The notes: a model not told the origin generated them from the letters alone. DNA of 29,416 nt from a bacterium (GCA_030544165.1 JAUNRP010000002.1:1-29416), one strand, 5' to 3'; shown: positions 13,992-22,370, counted from the first letter of the stretch. Numbers and translations: made by a program.

Positions 13992-14857
13992 TAGTCCGCC
14001 AGCCGGGTCTGGTTGCTCAGGAACGCACCGATCGCCCCGAAGATCGCCATGGTGCTCCCGAGCACCAGTCCCAGCCCTGCCACCACGTACCACGCGGAGA
14101 GCTGGTCAGGGGTTCGCGCCGGGTCCCGGAGGAGGAGCGCCCACAGTACCGCGGCGGTTGCCAGCCCGACGACGGCGGGAATCCACGGCAGCCCCAGCCA
14201 CACGCCGGAGGGGGCATCGCGCTCGCCGCGCCTCCACCCATTCCAGCCGGACTCGCGGCCCAGGACCAGCCACCCACCGATGAGCGTCCACGCCGCCGCC
14301 ACGAGGACGGCCCCGATCACGTCCGCCGGACGGTGCCACCCGAGCACATAGGTGGACGCCGCCGCGAGCGAGGCGAAGAGTCCCCCGAGCGTGGCGACCA
14401 CCGGACGCCACCGGGGGCTGGTCACGAGGACCGCGGCGAACATCGCCGCCGCGGCCACCGTGGTGTGCCCGGAGGGGAAGGAGTTCATGGTGGCCTCGGA
14501 GACCCCGTGGTTGGGACGCGAGAGGGCGGCCTTGAGGATCTGCGTGGTGGACGCGGCGCCGAGGGCCATGATGATGGCCACGATGGGCGCGGTGAGGGAT
14601 CGCCGCACGGCGAGGGCCACCACGAGCGCGAGCACCGCGATACCGGCCGAGATGGCGGGCAGGTATCCGAGGAACGCGAGGGCACCGTTCCGGGCGATCT
14701 CGGTGCCGAGGACCTCGTTGGCGGCCACCATGAATCCGTCATCGAGGACCTGGCCCGATTCTGACCGGATGAAGACCAGGTAGGTGAGGAGGAGCAGCCC
14801 GAGGGTGGCGAGGAGGGCGGCCGACCACACGATGGGGTGGGGGCGCCGGGGTGTCAC
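13991..14857 (-). CDS. PAP2-family membrane phosphatase
   Basis: The three phosphatase motifs are intact: KAALSRPNH (KX6RP), FPSGHTT (PSGH) and STYVLGWHRPADVIG (SRX5HX3D-like, with Ser in place of the usual Ser-Arg pair order). They lie between membrane helices, with the active site facing the outer side. The 288-residue protein has an N-terminal helix and two extra C-terminal helices beyond the core. PAP2 enzymes dephosphorylate lipid phosphates such as undecaprenyl pyrophosphate or phosphatidic acid; which one is unknown. Start is GTG 14857, with weak AGGC upstream. It is the first of three overlapping genes and lies 35 bases after an unrecognised gene. Confidence 0.9.
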   Translation of the reverse strand: MTPRRPHPIVWSAALLATLGLLLLTYLVFIRSESGQVLDDGFMVAANEVLGTEIARNGALAFLGYLPAISAGIAVLALVVALAVRRSLTAPIVAIIMALGAASTTQILKAALSRPNHGVSEATMNSFPSGHTTVAAAAMFAAVLVTSPRWRPVVATLGGLFASLAAASTYVLGWHRPADVIGAVLVAAAWTLIGGWLVLGRESGWNGWRRGERDAPSGVWLGLPWIPAVVGLATAAVLWALLLRDPARTPDQLSAWYVVAGLGLVLGSTMAIFGAIGAFLSNQTRLAD

Positions 14858-14892
14858 GGGTCAAGCCTGCCACACGGCGCCGCCTCGGTGCG

Positions 14893-15591
14893 TCAACGGT
14901 TCGTGTGGAGTCCGAACTCGAGTGCCGCGGCGATGGCGCAGGCCCGGCTGCGAACGCTCAACCGCGCGCGCGCGTCGATGTCCACCGCCTCTGGACGCCG
15001 GGACGCCCGATCGAACGTTCCCACCTGGCCCTCGGAACGCAGGCGCGCGAGGAAGGACCGGGAGATGCTCGCATCGCCCGCCACCTGCGTCACGTGGATG
15101 GGAAGGTCCCCGGTGGCCTCCACCCATGAGGTGAGGGCGGGGGCACCGGCCCCCTCCCAGACCACGGTGGTGCCCCGGAGGCGCGCGCCGCCCGAGAGCC
15201 GTGAGTGCAGGCGCGCAACCACCTCGAGGGGGGCTCCGGACGGGCCGGTGAGGTTGATGACGGGGATGGCCTCCTGCGAGTACCAGCCCACGTGGGCACC
15301 CTGGGGATCGGCGAGCACGATCGCGTCGATTGCCCCGGTGAGCGCCTCGCGGCCCCGCCCGAGGTCACGGGCCAGTGCGCTCTCGATCTCGAAGAGCTCC
15401 ACCGAGGTGGCGTGGGCGGCGATCCTCAGGGAGATCCCGAGCTCCGGCTCCCCGCCACCCATGATGACGCCCACGCGGCGCGAGGCGAAGGCACGGGGCC
15501 TGAGATCGGCCTGGTCCCACCCGGATGCGAGCAGGAGGAGGAATTCGAGATCAGTACGGTCAAAGGACAGGAGGGATCGCAGGTGTGCCAC
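14893..15591 (-). CDS. Hypothetical protein downstream of MerR regulator
   Basis: The product (232 residues from GTG 15591) has no membrane segment and no motif I recognise. It contains a hydrophobic-strand pattern (VGVIMGGGEPELGISLRIAA, AIDAIVLADPQGAHVGWYS, PIHVTQVAGDASISRSFLARL) like an alpha/beta fold. The start is placed 11 bases after the merR stop with GAGGCGG upstream; an ATG at 15648 inside the merR gene would add 19 residues. The gap to merR suggests co-transcription. It stands where the conserved actinobacterial block ends and has no counterpart in the M. tuberculosis order that I recall. Confidence 0.6.
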   Translation of the reverse strand: MAHLRSLLSFDRTDLEFLLLLASGWDQADLRPRAFASRRVGVIMGGGEPELGISLRIAAHATSVELFEIESALARDLGRGREALTGAIDAIVLADPQGAHVGWYSQEAIPVINLTGPSGAPLEVVARLHSRLSGGARLRGTTVVWEGAGAPALTSWVEATGDLPIHVTQVAGDASISRSFLARLRSEGQVGTFDRASRRPEAVDIDARARLSVRSRACAIAAALEFGLHTNR

Positions 15592-15601
15592 CCGCGCCGC
15601 C

Positions 15602-16159
<558 letters not shown>

Positions 16160-16302
16160 CGCGCTCTCCACTCAGTTCTCGCTTCGCCAGATGCCAGCCT
16201 ACCGACTCGCTCGATGACCACGCTAGGGCACGGGTGGCACCGGTGGCTCCGGACACGCCGACACGCAGAAATCACGATCATGTCTCAACCTCTGATCGAG
16301 GT

Positions 16303-17058
16303 TCAGGAGGACTCGTCCACGGAGATCCGGAGCAGCTCGGCGTAGAGGCGCGAGGCCACCTCCGCGAGCTCGGCCGCATCGGCGGCTGAACGTTCACGTG
16401 CCACGGCGGTGTGCTGGGTGCGTCCGGGCGCGACCACCTGTTCCACGAGGTTTCCGGTGTTCTCCGCGTTCGAGCGCATGGATCGCAGGTTGCGGGGGGC
16501 AATCCCCCTCTGGGAGAGGACCGCGGCGAGCTGGACCACAGAGACCGCCCGAGCGGTGAAGCGTCCGCGGGCATCAGGGGTGAGCAGCCCCGAGACCACG
16601 ATGTCGTCGATCTCCTTGAGGCTCGCGCCGGTCAGCTCGGAGAGCTCGCGCGCCGTCACCCTGGCTCCCCGTGCCGGTGCCACCAGGTTGCCGTCCACGG
16701 CCACCATCCGGGCCGGACGTGAGACCTCCACGGTGCGGCCGGCATCGAGTTCCTCGAGGTTCTCGCGGATGACCCGGAGCGGCAGGAAGTTGTCCCGTTG
16801 CTGGGTGAGGGTGTAGCGCAGCCGTTCCACATCCGCCTGGGAGTACTTGCGGTACCCCGAGCCCGTCCGGGTGGGAGAGACGAGGCCCTGGTCCTCGAGG
16901 AAGCGCAGCTTGGAGACGGTCACCGCCGGGAACTCCGCCTGCAGGAGCGAGAGCACGGATCCGATCGTCATGGTGGCCCTCCGGGACGCGTCCGGGGGCC
17001 ACGGGGTGGGCTGGGAGTGGGGCTCGGCCGCGCGCCTGGCCGGGCCGGTCGAACTCAC
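16303..17058 (-). CDS. MerR-family regulator, Rv1828-like
   Basis: The 251-residue protein has a MerR winged helix near its N-terminus (TIGSVLSLLQAEFPAVTVSKLRFLEDQGLVSPTR shown by these segments: VTVSKLRFLEDQGLV and GYRKYSQADVERLRYTLT). A second helical domain follows (RVTARELSELTGASLKEIDD and LLTPDARGRFT) with a long C-terminal helix. This two-domain arrangement is that of Rv1828 from M. tuberculosis, which lies next to garA as here. GTG 17058 overlaps the garA stop (GTGA); the internal ATG at 16971 (MTIGSVLSLL) is a plausible alternative start. Its position suggests co-transcription with garA. Confidence 0.88.
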   Translation of the reverse strand: MSSTGPARRAAEPHSQPTPWPPDASRRATMTIGSVLSLLQAEFPAVTVSKLRFLEDQGLVSPTRTGSGYRKYSQADVERLRYTLTQQRDNFLPLRVIRENLEELDAGRTVEVSRPARMVAVDGNLVAPARGARVTARELSELTGASLKEIDDIVVSGLLTPDARGRFTARAVSVVQLAAVLSQRGIAPRNLRSMRSNAENTGNLVEQVVAPGRTQHTAVARERSAADAAELAEVASRLYAELLRISVDESS

Positions 17059-17519
17059 TGCTCAGGAACCTGCGCTTCGCCCTGCCCGCGGCGGGGCGAG
17101 GGGTGGTAGGTGAGGCGGTATTTTCCCACCTGGACCTCGTCGCCCGCGCGGAGCACCGCGGAATCCACGCGCTCGCGGTTCACGTAGGTGCCGTTCAGGG
17201 AGCCGACGTCCCTCACGAGGTACCCACCGTCCTCGGCGATGAACTCGGCATGCTTGCGGGAGACGGTGACGTCATCGAGGAAGATGTCCGAATTCGGGTG
17301 CCGGCCCGCCGTGGTGCGGGGAGCGTCCAGGAGGAAGCGGGCCCCCTGGTTGGGGCCGCGCTGGACGATCAGGAGAGCGGAAGACGGCGGAAGTGCCTCC
17401 ACCGCGGCCTGATCGGCCTGCCCAAGGGACGCGCGCGCGTACTCATCGGCCTCCGGCTCGGTGCCGATGGCGCCGAAAACAGCGGTCTGGGGGGCCTGCT
17501 CGCGGTCCTGCTGGGACAT
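17055..17519 (-). CDS. garA: GarA-like FHA-domain regulator
   Basis: GarA is the actinobacterial FHA protein that, when unphosphorylated, binds and controls 2-oxoglutarate-metabolising enzymes (KGD, glutamate dehydrogenase). The 154-residue product has an FHA domain at about 47-140 with the phosphothreonine-binding residues R73 (AGRHPNSDIFLDD), S87 and H90 (TVSRKHAEF) and N109 (VGSLNGTYVN). The region is very close to M. tuberculosis GarA. The N-terminal kinase target, ETTSVF in mycobacteria, is here PQTAVFG with a single Thr (T12). ATG 17519 is preceded by AGGAG. A 75-bp gap to the upstream DUF881 gene may hold its own promoter (TAAGGT as a possible -10). Confidence 0.92.
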   Translation of the reverse strand: MSQQDREQAPQTAVFGAIGTEPEADEYARASLGQADQAAVEALPPSSALLIVQRGPNQGARFLLDAPRTTAGRHPNSDIFLDDVTVSRKHAEFIAEDGGYLVRDVGSLNGTYVNRERVDSAVLRAGDEVQVGKYRLTYHPSPRRGQGEAQVPEQ

Positions 17520-17594
17520 CTCGATCTCCTGACGTCGACTGACCTCAACCTTAGCCTGCTATCGAGGTCCGATGCACGGCCGTGGACCCCCGAA

Positions 17595-18293
17595 TCACTC
17601 CGCCACGGTGGAGTGTTCGAGCGCCCTGAGGACACGGACGGAGCGGATCTCGATGTCCTCCCTCTCATCGATGCTGGTGGTGGCGCCGGCGGTGCGGAAA
17701 GCCGAGAGGACACCACCCGGCATCTCGAGGGCGACGCTCATGGTGGACGCGTTCCCGATCGCATGTACGGTGTACGGATCCGTGATCGCCTGGTTGTCGA
17801 CGGCCACCTTGCCGGACTCGTCCACGAACCAGGTGTCCATGCCCAGCCGAACGGAGTTGAGTTCCACCGCCTCCGCCCCGGCGTTGCGCAGTTCCTCGAG
17901 GAGGGAGACGAAGCTCTGGGCGCTCAGGCGCCCATCCGGATCCTCGATCGTGAGGGTGAGGCCGGGGCCGTGAACCGGGATCACGCCCGCCTGGATGGAG
18001 AGGTTCTGGAGCCTCACCTCGGAGGCCTCGATCGCGGCCGTGTGGGAGGTGACGCCGCTGCGGAGGCTGGCGAGTTCGCCCCGGAGGGTGTCGCGTTCGG
18101 CGGAGAGTTCGTCCACGCGCGTGGTGAGCTCGTCCAGGATCCGGACCAGTTCGCCCTGCCGGAGTCCCGCGAGGCTGTCCGTGGGTTCCTGGCGTACCTG
18201 GGTGACCACGGCAAAGCCCACGATCCCGCACAGGAGGGCCACCACCACGCGGGCACCCACCCCACGTGCGCCTCTCCGGCCGGAGGCGCTCAT
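17595..18293 (-). CDS. DUF881-family membrane protein (Rv1825-like)
   Basis: The 232-residue protein has a short basic N-terminus, one membrane helix (about 13-32), a coiled-coil (LRQGELVRILDELTTRVDEL and following) and the DUF881 domain. Family marks are VHGPGLTLTIEDPDG, ELRNAGAEAVELNSVR, AITDPYTVHAIGNASTM and MPGGVL. DUF881 proteins are envelope proteins of unknown role found beside sbp in Gram-positive bacteria. ATG 18293 overlaps the sbp stop (ATGA). It is the distal of two DUF881 genes flanking sbp. In M. tuberculosis gcvH comes next; here the garA gene follows directly. Confidence 0.9.
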   Translation of the reverse strand: MSASGRRGARGVGARVVVALLCGIVGFAVVTQVRQEPTDSLAGLRQGELVRILDELTTRVDELSAERDTLRGELASLRSGVTSHTAAIEASEVRLQNLSIQAGVIPVHGPGLTLTIEDPDGRLSAQSFVSLLEELRNAGAEAVELNSVRLGMDTWFVDESGKVAVDNQAITDPYTVHAIGNASTMSVALEMPGGVLSAFRTAGATTSIDEREDIEIRSVRVLRALEHSTVAE

Positions 18294-18622
18294 GCCTTGA
18301 AGATGTGGCGGCGCACCGCCGCAGCGTTCGCGAAGATGCGGATCCCGAGCACCACCACCACCGCCGTGGTCATCTGGGAGCCCACTCCCAACTGGTCTCC
18401 GAGGAAGACGATGAACGCTGCGATCAACACGTTGAAGAAGAAGGAGGAGATGAAGACCCGGTCCGAGAACACCCCGTCCAGGTGGGCGCGCAGGGCACCG
18501 GACATCGCATCGAGCGCGGCCACCACCGCGATGGGGAGGTAGGGCTGGAGGGTCGGCGGGATCGTGGGTTGGGTCAGGATGCCCAGCACCACGCCGAGCG
18601 CCACGCCAATCACAACGATCAC
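18290..18622 (-). CDS. sbp: Small basic protein Sbp, DUF1290 membrane protein
   Basis: The 110-residue protein has three membrane segments: VIGVALGVVLGILTQ, PYLPIAVVAALDAMSGAL with the conserved A-L-D-A-x-x-G core, and FFFNVLIAAFIVFLGDQLG, ending in GIRIFANAAAVRRHIF. This is the DUF1290/Sbp family, known as sbp upstream of ftsAZ in Bacillus and present between the two DUF881 genes in actinobacteria. Its role is not established. Start is GTG 18622, with GAGGAGG 8 bases before it. Length and position match the family. Confidence 0.92.
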   Translation of the reverse strand: MIVVIGVALGVVLGILTQPTIPPTLQPYLPIAVVAALDAMSGALRAHLDGVFSDRVFISSFFFNVLIAAFIVFLGDQLGVGSQMTTAVVVVLGIRIFANAAAVRRHIFKA

Positions 18623-18635
18623 AGTTCCAGCCTCC

Positions 18636-19541
18636 TCACCTCACGAGATTACCGTGGTCATCCGTTTCGATCGGTACCGCAACACCACGCGAGATGGCCG
18701 CCGAACCGCCCGCAAGCGAGAGTTCATCGGCGAGCGTGATCGCCACCGCAACCCCGTAGTTGTCCCGGAGCATCGCGAGGTGCCCCGAGGCACGCGTCCG
18801 CGAGAGGCCCACCTGCAGGTCGGTCGGGTTTCCGATCACCTCGATCCGGTACGGCGGGGTGAGCGGCACGAGGTTGACCAGGATCGCCTGCCCGGCGGTC
18901 CGCAGCGCCGAGGTGCCGGAGAGCCGCTCCCCGTTGATCGCGATCGCCTCGGCCCCGAGGGACCACAGCGCGTTGGTGACCACCTGGAGGTCGAAATCGC
19001 GAACCCGTCCAACCGGGTCCGTCACCGCGGAATCGTCGAGCTCGATCACCACCCCGGCCCCCTCCACCGGCATGCTGCCCACGGCGGCACCGAGGAGGCG
19101 CAGGTAGTCCACCTCGTCCTGGGGCACCGGAGCGAGGAGGTCCTGTTGTTCGGCGATCTGGGAGTTCAACTCGGAGATCTGTTCCTCGAGGCGGACGCGG
19201 CTCTCTCCGCGGAACTGCACCTCGGAGATGATGTGCTGGTTGATGGCCTGGTTGCCGGCGCGCACCCGCTGCATCTCGCGTGCGGCCCAGACGGAGACGA
19301 TCGTGAGGGCGGCGATCAGGAGGACCGAGATCACCTTCCCGAGCAGGCTCGGCTCGTGCACCGGCGCACTCCTGCCATACCCCTCGTCGATCGGGTTCTC
19401 CAGCAGGCGCCGGAGCACCCCCTGGGTCCCCGATCCAGCCAGGGTGGCGAGGTGGGCGGCCTCCTCCCCCGCGCCCAGCCGGCGATCGAGTTCGCGGCGC
19501 TCCAGGTCCAGGAGGGAGCGGTCCTCCGAGCGGGGGCTCAT
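18636..19541 (-). CDS. DUF881-family membrane protein (Rv1823-like)
   Basis: The 301-residue product has a cytosolic N-terminal region of about 75 residues, one membrane helix (LLGKVISVLLIAALTIVSVW), a coiled-coil (SRVRLEEQISELNSQIAEQQ) and a DUF881 domain (VEGAGVVIELDDSA, FDLQVVTNALWSLGAEAIAI, LTPPYRIEVIGNPTDL). ATG 19541 overlaps the pgsA stop (ATGA), giving coupled translation. It is longer than its partner at 17595 because of the N-terminal part and C-terminal tail. It is the second gene of the pgsA-DUF881-sbp-DUF881 group. Confidence 0.9.
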   Translation of the reverse strand: MSPRSEDRSLLDLERRELDRRLGAGEEAAHLATLAGSGTQGVLRRLLENPIDEGYGRSAPVHEPSLLGKVISVLLIAALTIVSVWAAREMQRVRAGNQAINQHIISEVQFRGESRVRLEEQISELNSQIAEQQDLLAPVPQDEVDYLRLLGAAVGSMPVEGAGVVIELDDSAVTDPVGRVRDFDLQVVTNALWSLGAEAIAINGERLSGTSALRTAGQAILVNLVPLTPPYRIEVIGNPTDLQVGLSRTRASGHLAMLRDNYGVAVAITLADELSLAGGSAAISRGVAVPIETDDHGNLVR

Positions 19542-20104
19542 GCCGCCACCGGCCGCAGCGCCCGGACGGCCTGGCCCACGTAGATCCCCGCAGCGATCCA
19601 GTAGAGGCCCACGCCCCACAGCGCGAACGCCCATCCCGTCACCGTGGCCACGTATCCGAACGTGCCGCCGAGCGATCCGAGGAGCAGGAGGGGGAACGCG
19701 TACATGAGGGCGAAGGTGGCCGCCTTGCCGGCGATGTGGACCTGGAAGTACCCGAAGCCGTGGGCCTTCAGGAAGGTCTGTGCCACCACGATCACCAGTT
19801 CGCGGGCGAGGATCACCGCCAGGAGCCACCACGGGATGAAGTCCCGCACGGCGAGCCCGATCAGGGTGACGAGGATGTAGAGCCGGTCCGCGATCGGATC
19901 GAGCACACGGCCGAGCACCGTGACCTGCCCGAGGCGGCGCGCCAGTGCGCCATCCAACCAGTCGGTGGCCCCGGCCACCACCAGCACCAGGACCGCTGCC
20001 ACATCGTGCCCGGCGAGGATGAGGTAGCCGAAGACGGGGATCAGGGCGAGGCGGAGGAACGAGATGACGTTGGGGATGGTCCAGATCCGATGCGACTCTT
20101 CCAC
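19538..20104 (-). CDS. pgsA: PgsA-type CDP-alcohol phosphatidyltransferase
   Basis: This integral membrane enzyme joins a CDP-diacylglycerol to an alcohol phosphate, most likely glycerol 3-phosphate to give phosphatidylglycerophosphate. The full CDP-OH-P motif is present at about residues 48-73: D48, D51, G52, A55, R56, G65, D69 and D73 (seen in TDWLDGALARR and GRVLDPIADR). The N-terminal WTIPNVISFLRL is the family signature. The protein is 188 residues from GTG 20104, chosen because GGAGG lies 7 bases upstream; ATG 20131 gives a nine-residue Arg/Gly-rich extension without a ribosome site. It corresponds to Rv1822 in the conserved order. Confidence 0.9.
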   Translation of the reverse strand: MEESHRIWTIPNVISFLRLALIPVFGYLILAGHDVAAVLVLVVAGATDWLDGALARRLGQVTVLGRVLDPIADRLYILVTLIGLAVRDFIPWWLLAVILARELVIVVAQTFLKAHGFGYFQVHIAGKAATFALMYAFPLLLLGSLGGTFGYVATVTGWAFALWGVGLYWIAAGIYVGQAVRALRPVAA

Positions 20105-20234
20105 GACCCTCCCTCCACGATTCCTCCCCATTCTCTCATCCGCCGAAACCGCCGCACTTCACCCCCTGGTCGGGGTGTGGCGCGTCCGCCTCCCCCGCCG
20201 GGCGGGCTTCCCGCGCGCGTGTCACCATGGTTCG

Positions 20235-20660
20235 GTGAGCAGACTCGACGACGCCCTGGCCCAGTTCCAGCACAACCCCAAGGTCCCAGCAACGTACGAC
20301 TCGTTGGTGGACAAGCTGCCGATCGGCGACGACGCGAAGGCGACCGCCCGCGATACCGGACGCGCCGTGGGCTCCGGCTTCATGGTGGGGCTCCGCAAGA
20401 TCACGGCGGCCCTCGAGGGCGCGATCGACGGCGGTCTCGACGCCGCACGCTCCCCCCTCAGCGAACCCGAAGCACCTGCGGGCCCACCGAGCACCCATGG
20501 TGAGCGTCCCTACGAGGGCGAGGGTTCGTCGTCGGGCACGGTGGAGACGGATACCGCGGCGGGACTGATGGACGAGCTCGAGAGGCTCGACCGGCTGCAC
20601 CGGGAGGGTTCCCTGACGGACGAGGAGTACTCGCTCGCCAAGGCGCGCCTGCTGTCCTGA
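20235..20660 (+). CDS. SHOCT-domain protein
   Basis: The 141-residue protein ends in a SHOCT domain, LMDELERLDRLHREGSLTDE followed by EYSLAKARLLS, a short helix pair common at C-termini of bacterial proteins and thought to mediate oligomerisation. The N-terminal half (SRLDDALAQFQHNPKVPATYDSLVDKLP split here as SRLDDALAQFQ and YDSLVDKLPIGDDAK) is not recognised. The linker between is Pro/Gly/Ser-rich. No signal peptide is seen. Start is GTG 20235, the first start after the stop of the other frame; no clear ribosome site precedes it. It ends one base before the convergent lipoprotein gene. Confidence 0.75.
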   Translation: MSRLDDALAQFQHNPKVPATYDSLVDKLPIGDDAKATARDTGRAVGSGFMVGLRKITAALEGAIDGGLDAARSPLSEPEAPAGPPSTHGERPYEGEGSSSGTVETDTAAGLMDELERLDRLHREGSLTDEEYSLAKARLLS

Positions 20661-20661
20661 G

Positions 20662-21090
20662 CTACTCTCCGGATCCCTCGACGCTGGAGGAGCGGGTCTC
20701 CGTCTCGGCGATACAGGCGGCCGAGGTGTCCCCGGACGCCCAGCCCTCCTCGGACGGGAGGAGCGCCCACGCGAAGACGGTGGAGGTCTCGTAGGGCGAG
20801 CCCACGTATCCCTCGAACTCCGCGATGCACGCCTCGAGGGCGGCGGTGTTGATCTGGCCCTCGCCCGGCCACGCGTCGAACTCGAGGGCGGGGGTGGCGT
20901 AGACCTCGTGCTCGTGGGGCTGCGTGCACTCCACGGTCTCGATCTCGGTGACCTCCACTCCGGCGCCCAGCGCCTCCTCGGTGAAGCACTGCCCCACCTG
21001 GAGGCCATCTGCGGGGGTGGCCGACCCGCATGCGGCGAGCCCTGCGGCTGCGGCAAGGGTCAGGGCTGCTGCTGTGAATCTCCGGATCAT
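20662..21090 (-). CDS. Lipoprotein with septum-formation (Septum_form) domain
   Basis: The 142-residue protein has a lipoprotein signal: MIRR, a hydrophobic stretch, then LAAC with the lipid cysteine at residue 21. The mature part begins with GLQVGQCFT and VECTQPHEHEVYATPAL, the pattern of the Septum_form family (G-x-C-F and C-x-x-x-H-x-x-E-V), with further cysteines in ACIAEFEGYVG and AACIAETE that can form disulfides. The family is found in actinobacteria as surface lipoproteins or membrane proteins; its role is unclear. ATG 21090 follows GAGGGAG. It is divergent from the PadR operon. Confidence 0.85.
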   Translation of the reverse strand: MIRRFTAAALTLAAAAGLAACGSATPADGLQVGQCFTEEALGAGVEVTEIETVECTQPHEHEVYATPALEFDAWPGEGQINTAALEACIAEFEGYVGSPYETSTVFAWALLPSEEGWASGDTSAACIAETETRSSSVEGSGE

Positions 21091-21146
21091 CGGCTCCCTC
21101 TCGTGATGCCAGCGGCCAGCATAGACCACGATACTGGTGACGCCCG

Positions 21147-21179
21147 GTAGTTGGCATTACCTACTACTTGGCGTAACAT
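21147..21179 (+). promoter_or_regulatory. PadR operon promoter with inverted-repeat operator
   Basis: -35 TTGGCA (21151-21156), a 17-bp spacer and -10 TAACAT (21174-21179) give a near-canonical promoter. The predicted start is at or just before the ATG at 21187, so the mRNA probably has no leader. An inverted repeat GTAGT (21147-21151) / ACTAC (21163-21167) and a direct repeat TTGGCATTAC / TTGGCGTAAC (21151, 21168) overlap the boxes and are candidate binding sites for PadR itself. Confidence 0.7.
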
Positions 21180-21186
21180 GCTTCTC

Positions 21187-21516
21187 ATGGCAGACTCACT
21201 CATCCAGTTGCGGCGCGGCTCTCTCGAGCTCGCGGTGCTGGCCCTCCTCCACGCGGAGGCACGCTATGGCGTCGAGATCGTGGAGGCGCTGGCCGACCGG
21301 GCGGGGCTCGAGGCCTCGAGCGGCACCGTGTACCCGCTCCTCACGCGCCTGAAGAACTCCGGGCTCGTGGAGACCACGTGGCAGGAGTCCACCATGGGCC
21401 CGCCACGCAAGTACTACGCGCTCTCCCCGGCCGGGCGCGCGCGGCTCGAGGAGTACCGCGGGGCGTGGGAGACGCTCGCCGCCACCGTGGCCGGACTACT
21501 GAAGGAGACCCGATGA
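21187..21516 (+). CDS. PadR-family transcriptional regulator
   Basis: The 109-residue protein is a PadR winged helix: QLRRGSLELAVLALLHAEARYG, the recognition region SSGTVYPLLTRLKNSGLV, and the wing GPPRKYYALSPAGRARLEEY. It is the small type without a long C-terminal domain. PadR proteins repress adjacent transporter genes and are released by small ligands. ATG 21187 is used because the promoter -10 ends 7 bases before it; the ATG at 21178 overlaps the -10 and cannot be the start. Its stop overlaps the next gene (ATGA), and it leads a five-gene operon. Confidence 0.92.
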   Translation: MADSLIQLRRGSLELAVLALLHAEARYGVEIVEALADRAGLEASSGTVYPLLTRLKNSGLVETTWQESTMGPPRKYYALSPAGRARLEEYRGAWETLAATVAGLLKETR

Positions 21517-22370
21517 CCCCCGCACCCCCAGCAGCCACCCTGACCGAGTTCCAGGCCGAGGTGGAGCGCCACCTGAAGATGAGCGGGCCGAAGCGCGGCC
21601 GTGCGCTCGCGGACCTGGGCGATCTGATTGCTGAGTTTGAGGGCGCCGGCACCCAGCCCGAGGAGGCCCTGGGCTCCCCCGCCGAGTACGCGGCAGCGCT
21701 GGATGCCGAGTTCGGCACCACGGATGCCCCGCGGTCGCTGGGGCAGGGGGCTGCCGGCGTGCTCTCAGGGGTGGGCCGGCGGATGGCGGGCACCTTCAAC
21801 CCCGCGGACTCCCGCCTGCTGGTGCCCCGGGCCATCGGGCTCGGCTGGGACATCAACATGGGCGCCGTGGCGGCAAGGCTTGGGCTGCTTCGGCCCGATG
21901 ACATCGATGCGGAGGTCCTGGACGCGGCTACCACGGAGCACGCGGACACGGCGCGCACGATGGCCACCGTTGCCACCGGTGTGGGGCTCGCCGCAGCGGT
22001 GGCCCACCACGGAACCGTCATGGCCCAGCGGGGTTCGCGCGGGCGCCAGGGGGCTGGCGGGCGCGCGGTGGTTGGTTCGTATGTGGTGGCGGCGGCAAGC
22101 GCCGGGTTGCTGGCGGGCTCCCGCGATGAGCGCATCCCGAGCGGCACCCGGCTGATGATGCCCGCGCTCGCGGGCGCGCTCTCCCTCATCTCCACCGGGC
22201 TGAGCGTCCAGGAGACGGTGCGGCCGAACGGCGTGTGGATCGTGCGGGCCGGGGTCCTCGGCGGGCTCGCGGCGAACCTGGCGCTCGGATACCTCCCCGT
22301 GAAGTCTGCGCTGCGAGCCGCGTGGGCCCGTGAGGGTGTCTCGGTGGCGCGCCAGGACGGGGATTTGTAA
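21513..22370 (+). CDS. HAAS-like signalling/membrane protein of the PadR operon
   Basis: The 285-residue product begins with a helical domain (TEFQAEVERHLKMSGPKRGRAL and GDLIAEFEGAG... within the first 60 residues) of the type often encoded next to PadR regulators (HAAS/DUF1700-like, with a conserved DLGDLIAEFE segment). The rest has a conserved LGWDINMGAVAARLGLLRPDD segment and several weakly hydrophobic stretches (TVATGVGLAAAVAHHG, AVVGSYVVAAASAGLLAG, VRAGVLGGLAANLALGYL). Such proteins are thought to assist the PadR in sensing; that is inference. ATG 21513 overlaps padR; its stop overlaps the next start as TAATG. Confidence 0.7.
   Translation: MTPAPPAATLTEFQAEVERHLKMSGPKRGRALADLGDLIAEFEGAGTQPEEALGSPAEYAAALDAEFGTTDAPRSLGQGAAGVLSGVGRRMAGTFNPADSRLLVPRAIGLGWDINMGAVAARLGLLRPDDIDAEVLDAATTEHADTARTMATVATGVGLAAAVAHHGTVMAQRGSRGRQGAGGRAVVGSYVVAAASAGLLAGSRDERIPSGTRLMMPALAGALSLISTGLSVQETVRPNGVWIVRAGVLGGLAANLALGYLPVKSALRAAWAREGVSVARQDGDL

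Noticed and set aside
16287..16303. Hairpin AACCTC-N5-GAGGTT after the Rv1828-like merR gene as a terminator
   Set aside because: The stem is only six base pairs, overlaps the stop codon and has no T-run, so it is too weak to call.
21178..21189. ATG at 21178 as the padR start
   Set aside because: It overlaps the -10 element TAACAT, so it would not be in the transcript; ATG 21187 also gives the usual PadR length.
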